NCBI RefSeq assembly: GCF_964246085.1
Contig: NZ_CAXTPD010000013.1
Length of the DNA stretch: 64,000 nt
DNA from: Brotaphodocola sp003480315
Lineage (GTDB): Bacteria > Bacillota > Clostridia > Lachnospirales > Lachnospiraceae
Reading direction: 5' to 3' (one strand)
The notes below the pieces were generated by a model. The model did not search any database and was not told the origin of the DNA. It saw only the letters and a program-made list of their open reading frames with translations. Made by a program: the position numbers and the translations under genes. Below are positions 1-9,494 of the stretch, in pieces (positions within the stretch are counted from its first letter, which is position 1; every line of letters starts with the position of its first letter).

Positions 1-22
1 TCGCACCGGGAGGTATGGGACT

Positions 23-1126
23 ATGAAAAAACAGCAGATAACCACCTGTCAGCCGGACAAGGCGGTCCGGCACGGCGGAGATATTTACCGGAATCCGGTC
101 CGGTATGATTTCTCCATCAATTTGAATCCCCTTGGCATGCCGGAGGGGGTGAAACGGAGGCTGAAAGAAACCGTGGAGGACTGGGGACGCTATCCGGATC
201 CGCAGTGTGAAGCGCTTACGAGGGCACTTGCCGATTATCATCAGATTGCGGCAGACAGGATCCTCTGCTCCAACGGTGCGGCCGATCTCATTTACGGGCT
301 GGTGCAGACCATAAAGCCAAGGCAGGCACTTTTGCTTTCACCGGGATTTGCAGAGTACGAGCAGGCACTTGCCCGGTCAGGCTGTGAGATCCGCTACAGC
401 CGTCTTTACCCGGAAACCGGTTTTCTTCCGGATGTGCAGCAGCTTTGTGAGCAGATCACGCCGGATACGGACCTTATCTTTTTCTGCAATCCCAATAATC
501 CGACCGGGCATGCCGTTCCCAGGGAGCAGATCCTGCAGATCGCAAAGCGCTGTGAGGAGACCGCAACCAGGCTGATCCTGGATGAATGCTTCTGTGACCT
601 TCTGGATCACCCGGAAGCATACAGTGTTGTACCAGAAGCAGAGCATTTTCCGGGGCTGTTTATTCTGAGAGCGTTTACCAAAACCTATGCAATGGCGGGG
701 CTGAGACTGGGCTACGGGATCTGTGCGGACCGCGGGCTTTTGCGCAGGCTTTCTGCAGGACGCCAGCCCTGGAGCATTTCCGTGCCGGCCCAGGAGGCAG
801 GATGCGCGGCACTGCGGGAAAGCGTCTATTTAAACGAAGCAAGGGAGCTTTTAAAAGCAGGAAGGGTATACCTTACCCGGGAGCTTCGTAGAATGGGATT
901 TCTGGTTTACGATTCCGATATCAATTTTATTTTGTTTTTTTACAGGCAAGAACCAAGGCCTCTCTACTTGTATGAGGCATGTTTACAGCGGGGGATCCTG
1001 CTGAGGGACTGCAGCAATTTTACGGGACTTGCCTGTGGATATTACCGGATCTGCGTGAGCGGACAGAAGGAAAACCAGATCCTGGTCCATACCCTGGAGC
1101 AGATTCTGGAGGAAACAGGAAAATAA
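23..1126 (+). CDS. cobD: CobD-like L-threonine-O-3-phosphate decarboxylase (class I/II PLP aminotransferase fold)
   Basis: A 367-residue fold-type I PLP enzyme. The N-terminal HGGDIY motif (about residues 17-22) is characteristic of the CobD branch, which makes the (R)-1-amino-2-propanol phosphate side arm of cobalamin; the PLP lysine sits in AFTKTYAMAGLRLGY (about 215-229), and NPNNPTG (about 155-161) contacts the cofactor. CobD and histidinol-phosphate aminotransferase (HisC) are close relatives; the HGG motif and the absence of his genes nearby favour CobD. The start has a GGGAGG site about 10 bases upstream. It is probably the last gene of a cobalamin operon lying before the window; the next gene starts 19 bases on but belongs to a different function. 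A second cobalamin gene (C20-methyltransferase) lies far away at 37.5 kb. Confidence 0.8.
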   Translation: MKKQQITTCQPDKAVRHGGDIYRNPVRYDFSINLNPLGMPEGVKRRLKETVEDWGRYPDPQCEALTRALADYHQIAADRILCSNGAADLIYGLVQTIKPRQALLLSPGFAEYEQALARSGCEIRYSRLYPETGFLPDVQQLCEQITPDTDLIFFCNPNNPTGHAVPREQILQIAKRCEETATRLILDECFCDLLDHPEAYSVVPEAEHFPGLFILRAFTKTYAMAGLRLGYGICADRGLLRRLSAGRQPWSISVPAQEAGCAALRESVYLNEARELLKAGRVYLTRELRRMGFLVYDSDINFILFFYRQEPRPLYLYEACLQRGILLRDCSNFTGLACGYYRICVSGQKENQILVHTLEQILEETGK

Positions 1127-1145
1127 TCAAAGGAGAAGGCAGATC

Positions 1146-2756
1146 ATGAACTTATATCGGATCATCCTTGTGGACGATGAGGAGGAAGTGCGCAAGGGCA
1201 TCATACGAAAGATTGACTGGAATCACCTGGGGTTTGAGGTGGTCGGAGATGCAGAGAACGGAGCAGAGGCATTGGAAAAGATTGAACAGCTGGAGCCGGA
1301 GGTAGTCATGACGGATATCCGTATGCCGTTTATGGACGGTCTGGCGCTGACAGAACGGATCCGGCAGAAGTACCCGTCCATGAAGGTGCTGATCTTTTCC
1401 GGCTTCGATGACTTTGAGTATGCGCAGCAGGCCATTAAGCTGAACGTGACGGAGTATATTTTAAAACCGGTGAACGTGGAGGAGCTTTCTGAGATCCTCA
1501 CCCGGGTCAGAAAAAACCTGGATGAGGAGATCAGCCAGCGGCGCGATGCGGCTCTCCTGCGGGAGAGCTATCAGAAAAGTCTGCCGATTCTCCGTGCGGT
1601 ATTCTTAAACGATCTGATGAGGGGAACTGCCGATGCCGGTATGATCGAAGAGAAGCTTAAGGAATACAGTGTAGACATTCTTCATGCAAAAAAATGGCTG
1701 ACGGCGCTGATCCATATTGAGGCAGAGAACGCGGAAGGACCGAACGCCCTGCAAAAGGAGCTGATTCCGATCTCCGTGCGGCAGATCGCGGAGGACCATT
1801 TAAGAGATTACTGCCGGTTTACCATCTTTAACTCGTCGGCCGGCATTACCCTGATCGCGGCCATTGATGAGAACAATTCCCAGACTGGTCTTCTGGATCA
1901 CCTGGGAGATATCTGCAAGGAGTGCCGGAGAGTTCTGGAGGTCACGGTGACCATCGCGGTGGGACACAGCTGCCAGAAACTTTCCGAACTCAGCCGGGTG
2001 TATCAGTCTGCGGTGGATGCACTGGGCTACCGGAGTATTGTCGGTGTGGGCCAGACGATTTATATCAATGATGTAGAACCGGTAAGCCGCGGCAAACTGA
2101 AATTTGACAATGCGGATGAAAATGATTTCATCACAGCGGTGAAATTCGGCCCGGAGGAAAAAATCCGGGAAACCATACACAGTCTGATGGCACGCATGGA
2201 TGATGCCCGGGTACATGTCAGACAGCAGCAGCTGTACATGCTTTCTCTGTTTAACTGCGTGACCCGTCTGATGCAGCAGTATGATCTCACCACCCGTGAG
2301 ATTTTTGATACGGAAAAACAGTATCTGGATATCCCGGCAGCCATTGGAAAGCCGGAGAAATTTGAATCGTGGATCCTGGGCGTATCTTTCAGGATCCATG
2401 AGGGCATAAACCGGGAACGTGACAATACCACCAAGAAGGTGATCCTGGAAGCGCGGCGCTACGTTGAAAACCATTATCAGGATCCCTCCCTTTCTGTGGA
2501 AATGATCTGCCGGGAGCTTCATATGAGTCCGGCTTATTTTTCCACGATGTTCCGCAAGGTAACGGGCCAGACGTACATTGCCTACCTGACGGAGGTGCGT
2601 CTGCAGAAGGCAGTGGAGCTCTTAAATGAGACTGATGACAAGACCTATGTGATTGCCCAGAAGGTGGGATATCAGGAGCAGAATTATTTCAGCTACGTGT
2701 TCAAGAAGCGCTTCGGCATTTCACCGACGAAATACCGCGGCACCCAGAATGGCTGA
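1146..2756 (+). CDS. AraC-type response regulator (YesN-like)
   Basis: A 536-residue two-component response regulator. The N-terminal receiver domain has the acidic pair near D10/D11, phospho-acceptor D57 in VVMTDIRMP, the switch Ser in FSGFDDFEYA and the conserved Lys in YILKPVN. A long middle region of unknown fold (about 130-420) is followed by an AraC-type double helix-turn-helix at about 430-530 ending in the typical FGISPTKYR. It is cytoplasmic and binds DNA when phosphorylated. It lies 12 bases before the sensor kinase, its likely partner, and the mgl transporter genes downstream are the obvious target. AAAGGAG precedes the start. Confidence 0.93.
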   Translation: MNLYRIILVDDEEEVRKGIIRKIDWNHLGFEVVGDAENGAEALEKIEQLEPEVVMTDIRMPFMDGLALTERIRQKYPSMKVLIFSGFDDFEYAQQAIKLNVTEYILKPVNVEELSEILTRVRKNLDEEISQRRDAALLRESYQKSLPILRAVFLNDLMRGTADAGMIEEKLKEYSVDILHAKKWLTALIHIEAENAEGPNALQKELIPISVRQIAEDHLRDYCRFTIFNSSAGITLIAAIDENNSQTGLLDHLGDICKECRRVLEVTVTIAVGHSCQKLSELSRVYQSAVDALGYRSIVGVGQTIYINDVEPVSRGKLKFDNADENDFITAVKFGPEEKIRETIHSLMARMDDARVHVRQQQLYMLSLFNCVTRLMQQYDLTTREIFDTEKQYLDIPAAIGKPEKFESWILGVSFRIHEGINRERDNTTKKVILEARRYVENHYQDPSLSVEMICRELHMSPAYFSTMFRKVTGQTYIAYLTEVRLQKAVELLNETDDKTYVIAQKVGYQEQNYFSYVFKKRFGISPTKYRGTQNG

Positions 2757-2768
2757 TGAGGAGGCGCT

Positions 2769-4562
2769 ATGGCAAAGAAAAAACTGACGGAATTTTTCAG
2801 CCGTGTCAGCATCCGCTCTACCATCTATCTGTATTTCACCATCAGTGCGCTGACGGCCCTGATCCTGATGGGGATTTCGTTCTACGGGCGTCTGGTAGGG
2901 CAGATGACGGCGGCCATCCAGGAGGAAAACCAGACGATGCTGGCTCAGGTAAACCATTCGGTAGATTCCTACCTGCGTACCATTATGAAGCTGTCGGATT
3001 CCCTCTATTATGACGTCATAAAGAATGCGGATCTTTCCACGGAGAGTATCCATAACGAGCTGAACCTTCTTTACGATAACAACCGGGACTGTGTGTCTAA
3101 TATTGCGCTGTTTTCAAGGCAGGGAGAGCTGATCGATACCTTTCCGGCAGCACGCTTAAAGACCGGGCTGGATGTGACAGCGGAGGACTGGTTTACGGAT
3201 ACGCTGGAGCGCACGGAAAATCTGCACTTTACGACGCCGCATGTACAGTATATTTTTGACAGTGATGAAAACCAGTATACCTGGGTCATTACCATGACCC
3301 GTGCGGTGGAGATCACGAAGGGCGTTTCGGCCGAGCAGGGTATTTTACTGATCGACATTACCTATGGAAGCTTAAAGCAGCTGTTAGACAGCATCACCAT
3401 GGGAAATCACGGCTACCTTTATCTGGTGAGTCCGGGCGGACAGCTGATCTACCACCCGCAGATGCAGCTGATCGACGCGGGGCAGATGCAGGAAAATTTC
3501 CGGGCTGCTGCCGGTTACCGCGATGGCAACTGCCGGGAGTCCTATCAGGGCGAGATCCGGGATGTGACGGTCAAATCGGTGGGCTATACCGGCTGGAAGC
3601 TGGTGGGCGTTACACCTGAAAAAGAAAGCTATCTGAATACGTTAAAGACCAAACTGTTTATGGTATTTCTGATCGCGCTGTTCCTGTTTATGCTGATGAT
3701 CATCAATGCATCGATTTCCTCCCGCATTACCATCCCGATCCGGGAGCTGGAAAAATCAGTCAACGCGCTGGAGAACGGGAACCTGGATGTGGAGGTTTAT
3801 CAGGGCGGATCCTACGAGATCCGGCATCTGGGGCGTTCCATCGGTGACATGGCGCGCCAGATCAAGGTGTTGATGCAGGACATTGTGGCAGAGCATGAAT
3901 CCAAGCGCAAAAGCGAATTTGACACGCTCCAGTCCCAGATCAATCCGCATTTTCTTTACAATACCCTGGATATCATCGTGTGGATGATCGAGAACGAACA
4001 GAAGTCGGAGGCGGTCCGGGTGGTTACGGCCCTGGCCCGTTTCTTCCGCATCAGCTTAAGCAAGGGAAAGAGTATCATTCCGGTGCGGGACGAATTAGAG
4101 CATGTGCGCAACTATCTGATGATCCAGCAGATGCGTTTTAAGAACAAGTTCACCTATACCATTGACGCGGCGCCGGAGGTTCTGGGGTATGCAAGTCTGA
4201 AGCTGATGCTGCAGCCGCTTGTGGAAAACGCGATCTATCATGGCATGGAATTTAAGGACGGGGACGGCATCATTGAAATAAAAGCAGAACAAAAGGAAGA
4301 CGGACTTTGGTTTACCGTGCTGGATAACGGCCTTGGCATGACGGAGGAACAGGTAGAAAATCTGCTGACGGATCACGCGCATGTTTCCTCAAAGCGCGGC
4401 TCCGGGATTGGCGTTAAAAATGTGAATGAGCGGATAAGACTGTATTTCGGAAATGAATACGGACTGTTTATTGAGTCGGAGCCGGATGAGGGCACCACGA
4501 TCCGCATCCATCTTCCGGCGGTGGATTACCGGGAAATTCAGGAAAAGGAGAAAACGGTATGA
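2769..4562 (+). CDS. Sensor histidine kinase, YesM/LytS-like with extracellular cache domain
   Basis: A 597-residue membrane kinase. It has an N-terminal membrane segment (about 18-42), an extracellular dCache-type sensor region (about 43-295), a second membrane segment (about 297-320), HAMP, the His_kinase domain with the phospho-acceptor His in QINPHFLYNTLD, and a HATPase_c domain with N-box QPLVENAIYHG and G-boxes DNGLGM and GSGIGVKNV. This layout is that of YesM family kinases that pair with AraC-type regulators. An AGGAGG site precedes the start. The stop overlaps the next start (ATGA at 4559-4562), so the kinase and the membrane-anchored binding protein are translationally coupled. Confidence 0.93.
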   Translation: MAKKKLTEFFSRVSIRSTIYLYFTISALTALILMGISFYGRLVGQMTAAIQEENQTMLAQVNHSVDSYLRTIMKLSDSLYYDVIKNADLSTESIHNELNLLYDNNRDCVSNIALFSRQGELIDTFPAARLKTGLDVTAEDWFTDTLERTENLHFTTPHVQYIFDSDENQYTWVITMTRAVEITKGVSAEQGILLIDITYGSLKQLLDSITMGNHGYLYLVSPGGQLIYHPQMQLIDAGQMQENFRAAAGYRDGNCRESYQGEIRDVTVKSVGYTGWKLVGVTPEKESYLNTLKTKLFMVFLIALFLFMLMIINASISSRITIPIRELEKSVNALENGNLDVEVYQGGSYEIRHLGRSIGDMARQIKVLMQDIVAEHESKRKSEFDTLQSQINPHFLYNTLDIIVWMIENEQKSEAVRVVTALARFFRISLSKGKSIIPVRDELEHVRNYLMIQQMRFKNKFTYTIDAAPEVLGYASLKLMLQPLVENAIYHGMEFKDGDGIIEIKAEQKEDGLWFTVLDNGLGMTEEQVENLLTDHAHVSSKRGSGIGVKNVNERIRLYFGNEYGLFIESEPDEGTTIRIHLPAVDYREIQEKEKTV

Positions 4563-5530
4563 GAAAACGGGATACATGGCTCTGGGTCATTTATGGGTTC
4601 GTACTGCTCTTTTTGTATCTGATTTCTTCTACGGATCTTCTGATCAAGGAGCGGAAAAACGAAATTTATCCGGTTTCGGTGATCCTGGATGACACGACGG
4701 ATGAGTCTTACCAGAATTTTAAGAAGGGTGTGGACCGGGCAGCCATTGAGCTGAATGCGGATGTAAGCATGATCACGCTGTATGAGGACGGTGATGCTTC
4801 CCAGCAGATCGAGCGGATGGCAAGAGAGCAGCAGGACGGTGCGAGGGCACTGATCGTGATGCCTGTGGAGGAATCTGCCCTGGAATCCGCCCTGGCGGAT
4901 AAACGGGTACAGATCCCGCTGGTGCTTGTCAATGCTGAGCTTCCGCGGGATAAGGTATCAGCAGTGGTTTCCACCGATTACGATGCCATGGGACAGAATC
5001 TTGCCAGACAGGCTCTGAATGAGCATGGAAACCAGATTCCTTATTATCTGTTTTACAGCTCCAGAAAATCGGCGGCCCGACGGCATTTTCAGGATGGCGT
5101 GGAATCGGTTCTGCGTGGGGGCGGCTGTGAGATCAAGAAATTTGAGCGTCACGGCGACGGAAGCATCCGCAAGATCGTGGAAGAGCTGGTTTACCCGAAA
5201 TCCGCCCAGGCAGTGATCATTGCCCTGGATGCGGAAACGCTTCTTGAGACGGCACAGATCCTGGCCGACAGCAGTGTATATCCGGAGCATGTCAGCGGTC
5301 TGTACGGCCGCGGGACGGCCACGCCGCTTTTGAATTATCTGGACCGCGGCGTGATAAGCGGGCTTAGTGTGACAGATGATTTCAGTACCGGATACTTAAG
5401 CGTCCGGCGTGCCGTGGAGATTTTGTCCAATCAGAAAACGGAAGAGGCAACGGTGCTGGAGAGCTATTATATCCGGAAAGAAGACCTGCGCAGCCCGGAA
5501 TTCGAGAAAATGCTTTATCCCATTGAGTAG
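4559..5530 (+). CDS. Membrane-anchored sugar-binding-protein-like sensor (Peripla_BP_4)
   Basis: A 323-residue protein with one N-terminal hydrophobic segment (about 7-24, WLWVIYGFVLLFLYLIS) and no lipobox cysteine or obvious signal-peptidase site, so it is probably a signal anchor. The rest has the type I periplasmic-binding-protein fold of the LacI/ribose/galactose-binding family (segments AIELNADVSMITLYE, IVMPVEESALE, VSAVVSTDYDAMGQ). It overlaps the kinase gene by 4 bases and no permease directly follows. I infer that it is a co-sensor delivering ligand information to the kinase rather than a transport component; XylFII-LytS of clostridia is a known precedent. Its ligand cannot be read from the sequence. 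Confidence 0.8.
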   Translation: MRKRDTWLWVIYGFVLLFLYLISSTDLLIKERKNEIYPVSVILDDTTDESYQNFKKGVDRAAIELNADVSMITLYEDGDASQQIERMAREQQDGARALIVMPVEESALESALADKRVQIPLVLVNAELPRDKVSAVVSTDYDAMGQNLARQALNEHGNQIPYYLFYSSRKSAARRHFQDGVESVLRGGGCEIKKFERHGDGSIRKIVEELVYPKSAQAVIIALDAETLLETAQILADSSVYPEHVSGLYGRGTATPLLNYLDRGVISGLSVTDDFSTGYLSVRRAVEILSNQKTEEATVLESYYIRKEDLRSPEFEKMLYPIE

Positions 5531-5543
5531 GAGGCGGTTCGTA

Positions 5544-6590
5544 ATGAAAAAACACAGGAATAAGAAAAAATGTGACCGGAAGATCGTTTCTGCGGCCTGT
5601 ATGGCCCTGGCCTGCATATTGCTTTCCGGCTGCCGTGCGGGAGCAGCCTCGGAGAAGAAGCATGCGATCCGCATCGGAGTAAGCCTGTACCGGGCAGATG
5701 ATACCTTTATCGGTAATATCCGGTCAGAGCTGGAAAAGAGGGCAAAGGAATATGAACAGGAGACGGGCATCAAGGTGACACTGGACATTCAGGATGCCAA
5801 GGGAAATCAGTACGTCCAGAATAAGCAGGTGGAACGCTTTATATCGCTGGGCTGTGATACGCTCTGTGTCAATCCGGTGGACCGCACAACCTCCTCTGGG
5901 ATCATAGATGCGGCAGCGGCTGCTGATATACCGGTAGTGTTTTTTAACCGGCAGCCCGTCGAGGAGGATATGGACCGCTGGGACAGGCTTTACTATGTTG
6001 GTGCGGATGCCAAAGAATCCGCGGTGCTGGAGGCGGAAATCGTGGCGGACCAGTATGAAAAGGATCCGGCTTCCCTGGACAAAAACGGGGACGGTGTTAT
6101 CAGCTATGTACTGCTGGAGGGAGAAAGCAATCACCAGGATTCCCTGATCCGGACAGAGTGGTCTGTCCAGACGTTAAAGGACCGGGGTGTCCCTATTGAA
6201 AAAATCACCGGAGGCATTGCCAACTGGGAGCGCTCTCAGGCCTCGGCCCTGATGGAGCAGTGGCTGGAGCTGTATCCGGATACGATCGAGCTGGTCCTCA
6301 GCAACAACGACGATATGGCTCTGGGAGCGATCGATGCCCTGGACCGTGCCGGAGGAAAGAAAATCAGCGTTGTGGGGATTGACGGAACTACGCAGGGACA
6401 GGATGCCGTGCAGAGCGGAAAGATGCTGGGAACTGTGTCGTCGGATAAAACCGGCTATGCGAATGCTATCTTTACGATTGCCGCCGCAGCTGGAATGGGT
6501 GAACCAATTCCGGGCGAAATTACGCTGGACAAAGGAAAATATTACTGGAGTCGGCAGAATAATGTCGTAAAAGAGAAAATAAATCCATAA
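5544..6590 (+). CDS. Galactose/glucose-binding lipoprotein paralogue (GGBP-like, probable sensor)
   Basis: A 348-residue lipoprotein starting at the ATG after GGAGGCG. The signal peptide ends in a lipobox (LLSGC, Cys about 31). The mature part is homologous to MglB: IRIGVSLYRADDTFIGNI, and a calcium-binding loop LDKNGDGVISYVLLEGES matching the Ca2+ loop of galactose/glucose-binding proteins. It differs from the downstream mglB product and sits with the kinase genes, 13 bases after the anchored binding protein, so it could feed either the sensor or the transporter. A longer reading frame begins upstream inside the previous gene, but this start fits the ribosome site and signal peptide. Confidence 0.85.
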   Translation: MKKHRNKKKCDRKIVSAACMALACILLSGCRAGAASEKKHAIRIGVSLYRADDTFIGNIRSELEKRAKEYEQETGIKVTLDIQDAKGNQYVQNKQVERFISLGCDTLCVNPVDRTTSSGIIDAAAAADIPVVFFNRQPVEEDMDRWDRLYYVGADAKESAVLEAEIVADQYEKDPASLDKNGDGVISYVLLEGESNHQDSLIRTEWSVQTLKDRGVPIEKITGGIANWERSQASALMEQWLELYPDTIELVLSNNDDMALGAIDALDRAGGKKISVVGIDGTTQGQDAVQSGKMLGTVSSDKTGYANAIFTIAAAAGMGEPIPGEITLDKGKYYWSRQNNVVKEKINP

Positions 6591-6638
6591 AAAATTGTAT
6601 AATCGAAAAAATTCAATAATCCAGGAAAGAAAATCCTA

Positions 6639-6667
6639 TGGAAAAATGCACAATCCACCATTATAAT
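6639..6667 (+). promoter_or_regulatory. Possible promoter of mglBAC
   Basis: TGGAAA, 17 bases, then a perfect TATAAT (6662-6667), about 73 bases before mglB. The weak -35 fits a promoter needing an activator such as the AraC-type regulator upstream, but no operator is identified. This is an inference from spacing and consensus. Confidence 0.4.
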
Positions 6668-6740
6668 AAGCTTGTCAGATGGAGAAAGTAAACAAAAACT
6701 AACAAACTATGACAATTTTATTTAAGGGAGGATTTACATT

Positions 6741-7853
6741 ATGAAATTAACTAAAAAAGTAACCGCAATGGCAATGGCATCCTGCATGATCCTGTCCATG
6801 ACAGCATGTGGCGGAAGCAAACCGGCTGAGACCACCGCAGCAGCTACCGAGGCCGCTACTACTGAGGCAGCAAAAGAGGCAGAGACCACCGCAGCAGAAG
6901 TGAAAGAGGCAGCAGGCGGCGATTTTTCCGATAAGAAAGTCGGCATTTCCATTTATAAATTCGATGATAACTTCATGACTCTGTACCGTACCGAGCTGGA
7001 GAGATATTTAACCGAGGAGCTTGGCTTCAAGAAAGAAAACATCACCATCCAGGATGGTAAGGGCGATCAGGCAGAGCAGACAAACCAGATCCAGAACTTC
7101 ATCGCTTCCGGCGTTGACGTTATGATCCTGAACCTGGTACAGGCTTCCTCCGCACCGCAGGTAACCGATATGTGTAAGGATGCAGGTATCCCGGTTGTTT
7201 ACATCAACCGTGAGCCGGATACCGCAGAGGAAGAGAGATGGGCTTCTGACAGCATCAGCGCAACCTATGTTGGTGCAGATGCAAGACAGTCCGGTACCTA
7301 TCAGGGTGAAGAGATCGTTGAGACCGCTAACAAGGGCGATATCAACGGCGATGGCAAAGTAAGCTACATCATGGTTCAGGGCGATCCGGAGAACGTAGAT
7401 GCACAGTACAGAACCGAGTTCTCTGTAAAGGCACTGACCGATGCAGGTCTGGAAGTTGAAGAACTTCTCCTTCAGAGAGGTGACTGGGATCAGGCAAAGG
7501 GCCAGCAGATCGTTCAGGATGCTTTAACCCAGTTCGGCGACAAGATCGAGGTTGTTTTCTGTAACAACGATGCAATGGCACTTGGCGCACTGCAGGCGAT
7601 CGATGCAGCAGGCAGAAAAGTAAATGAGGATATCTATCTGGTAGGTGTTGACGCTCTGACTGAGGCTGTTCAGGATATCACCGAGGGCAAGATGACCGGT
7701 ACCGTATTCAACGATTACATGGGCCAGGCAAAGACCGCAGCAGACATGGCTGTGAAGTTCTTAAACGGCGAGACTGTTGATCCGGTTAACATGGTTGACT
7801 ATGTAAAGGTTACTCCTGACAATGCAAAGGATATTCTTGACATCATCAAATAG
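6741..7853 (+). CDS. mglB: Galactose/glucose-binding lipoprotein MglB (ABC importer receptor)
   Basis: A 370-residue secreted receptor of the Mgl importer. The signal peptide ends in the lipobox SMTACGG (Cys about 23), followed by a Thr/Ala/Glu-rich linker (about 28-55) that holds the domain off the membrane. The binding fold begins at KVGISIYKFDDNFM, and the calcium loop DINGDGKVSYIMVQGDPEN is present as in E. coli GGBP. A strong AGGGAGG site precedes the start. A hairpin terminator follows directly, before mglA, which should give more receptor than transporter. Codon use is biased and regular, as in a highly expressed gene. Confidence 0.93.
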   Translation: MKLTKKVTAMAMASCMILSMTACGGSKPAETTAAATEAATTEAAKEAETTAAEVKEAAGGDFSDKKVGISIYKFDDNFMTLYRTELERYLTEELGFKKENITIQDGKGDQAEQTNQIQNFIASGVDVMILNLVQASSAPQVTDMCKDAGIPVVYINREPDTAEEERWASDSISATYVGADARQSGTYQGEEIVETANKGDINGDGKVSYIMVQGDPENVDAQYRTEFSVKALTDAGLEVEELLLQRGDWDQAKGQQIVQDALTQFGDKIEVVFCNNDAMALGALQAIDAAGRKVNEDIYLVGVDALTEAVQDITEGKMTGTVFNDYMGQAKTAADMAVKFLNGETVDPVNMVDYVKVTPDNAKDILDIIK

Positions 7854-7890
7854 TCAGACTCTGACCTGTGATTTACAGTGATTCATGCTT

Positions 7891-7920
7891 CGGGTGTGTC
7901 GTCTGACACACCCGATTTTT
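7891..7920 (+). terminator. Intrinsic terminator between mglB and mglA
   Basis: A perfect 10-base-pair stem (CGGGTGTGTC / GACACACCCG) with a GTCT loop followed by ATTTTT. It lies inside the mgl operon, so it probably acts as a partial terminator that raises the receptor-to-transporter ratio. mglA begins 50 bases later. Confidence 0.88.
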
Positions 7921-7969
7921 AAAGAGACCGGCTTTGAATCTGGTCTGGAATCAGAAAGGAGAGAATGGG

Positions 7970-9481
7970 ATGGCAGAGTACAGGTTGGAAATGAAGGGAA
8001 TCTGCAAAAGCTTCCCGGGTGTCAAAGCCCTTGACGGTATCAACTTAAGAGTCCGTCCCGGTACTGTTCACGCACTGATGGGAGAGAACGGAGCCGGAAA
8101 ATCAACGTTGATGAAATGCCTGTTTGGAATTTATAAAATGGATGAAGGTGAAATCTATCTGGATGGCGAAAAGATGACGATCCTGAATCCGGATGATGCA
8201 TTACATAAAGGACTGGCTATGGTTCATCAGGAGCTGCAGCCGATCCCGGAGCGGACGATCGCGGAGAATATGTATCTTGGCCGCTATCCGCTGAAATCGG
8301 TCGGACCGCTCAAGTACATTGACCATAAGACCATGAATGAAGAAGCAGCCAAATGGCTGGAAAATATCAAAATGCCTTACGATCCGAAAGCAAAGCTTGG
8401 CACGCTTTCTATTGCTCAGATGCAGTCTGTCGAGATCGCAAAGGCCGTATCCATGAATGCGAAAGTAGTGATCCTGGACGAGCCGACGTCTTCCCTTACG
8501 GATAACGAGGTAGACGCTCTGTTCCGTATTGTCCGGGATCTTAGATCCAGAGGCGTATCCATGATCTACATCTCCCATAAGATGGCTGAGATTCGTGAGA
8601 TCGCCGATGATATTACCATCATGCGTGATGGCACGTATGTTGGTACCTGGGAAGTTAAGAACATCAGTGATGATGAGATCGTCCGCCAGATGGTAGGACG
8701 TGAGCTGACCAATGTATATCCGCCTAAGGAAGATACCATCAAGGATGATGTGATCCTTGAAGTGAAGGATCTGTGCAGCATCCACGAGCGCTCCTTCCAG
8801 CATATCAGCTTCCAGTTAAAGAAGGGAGAGATCTTGGGCTTTGGCGGACTGGTCGGAGCGCAGAGAACCGAGCTGATGGAGGCTATTTTCGGAATGCGGC
8901 ATATCAAGAGCGGAGAGGTGCTCGTTCACGGAAAACCGATCCAGGTTTCCAGACCACGTGATGCGATCGGAGATGGTATCGGAATGATCACGGAGGACCG
9001 CCGCGGAACCGGTATCCTTGGATGCCTTTCCATTGCAGATAACGTATCCATCTCCTCCCTGAACAATTATCTGAAGATCGGCCCGATGCTTGACACCAAA
9101 AAGATCGAGGATCTTGTAAAGGATAATGTCGCAAAACTGAGAATCAAGACGCCGAGCAGCAAAACGCTGATCCAGTCTCTTTCCGGAGGAAACCAGCAGA
9201 AGGTCATCATTGCCCGCTGGCTGGCCAACAATCCGGACGTGCTGATCATGGATGAGCCGACCCGTGGTATCGATGTCGGCGCTAAGTATGAGATCTACCA
9301 GATCATGATCGAGCTGACCAGACAGGGCAAATCGATCATCATGATCTCCTCCGAAATGCCGGAGTTGATCGGTATGTCACACCGGATCCTGGTAATGTGT
9401 GCCGGCAAGCTGACCGGTGAGGTATCCGGAGAGGAAGCAACTCAGGAGAATATCATGAGTATGGCTACTCAGTTTAATTAA
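7970..9481 (+). CDS. mglA: Galactose/methyl galactoside import ATP-binding protein MglA
   Basis: A 503-residue ABC ATPase with two fused nucleotide-binding halves, as usual for the CUT2 sugar importers. The first half has Walker A GENGAGKST, signature LSIAQMQSVE and Walker B VVILDEPTSSL; the second has the normal degenerate Walker A (GLVGAQRTELM) and signature SGGNQQKV. The ATG at 7970 is chosen because AAAGGAG lies just before it; an earlier in-frame ATG at 7934 has no good ribosome site. It energises MglC in the membrane. It is 13 bases before mglC. Confidence 0.93.
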   Translation: MAEYRLEMKGICKSFPGVKALDGINLRVRPGTVHALMGENGAGKSTLMKCLFGIYKMDEGEIYLDGEKMTILNPDDALHKGLAMVHQELQPIPERTIAENMYLGRYPLKSVGPLKYIDHKTMNEEAAKWLENIKMPYDPKAKLGTLSIAQMQSVEIAKAVSMNAKVVILDEPTSSLTDNEVDALFRIVRDLRSRGVSMIYISHKMAEIREIADDITIMRDGTYVGTWEVKNISDDEIVRQMVGRELTNVYPPKEDTIKDDVILEVKDLCSIHERSFQHISFQLKKGEILGFGGLVGAQRTELMEAIFGMRHIKSGEVLVHGKPIQVSRPRDAIGDGIGMITEDRRGTGILGCLSIADNVSISSLNNYLKIGPMLDTKKIEDLVKDNVAKLRIKTPSSKTLIQSLSGGNQQKVIIARWLANNPDVLIMDEPTRGIDVGAKYEIYQIMIELTRQGKSIIMISSEMPELIGMSHRILVMCAGKLTGEVSGEEATQENIMSMATQFN

Positions 9482-9494
9482 GGAGGATACGAGC

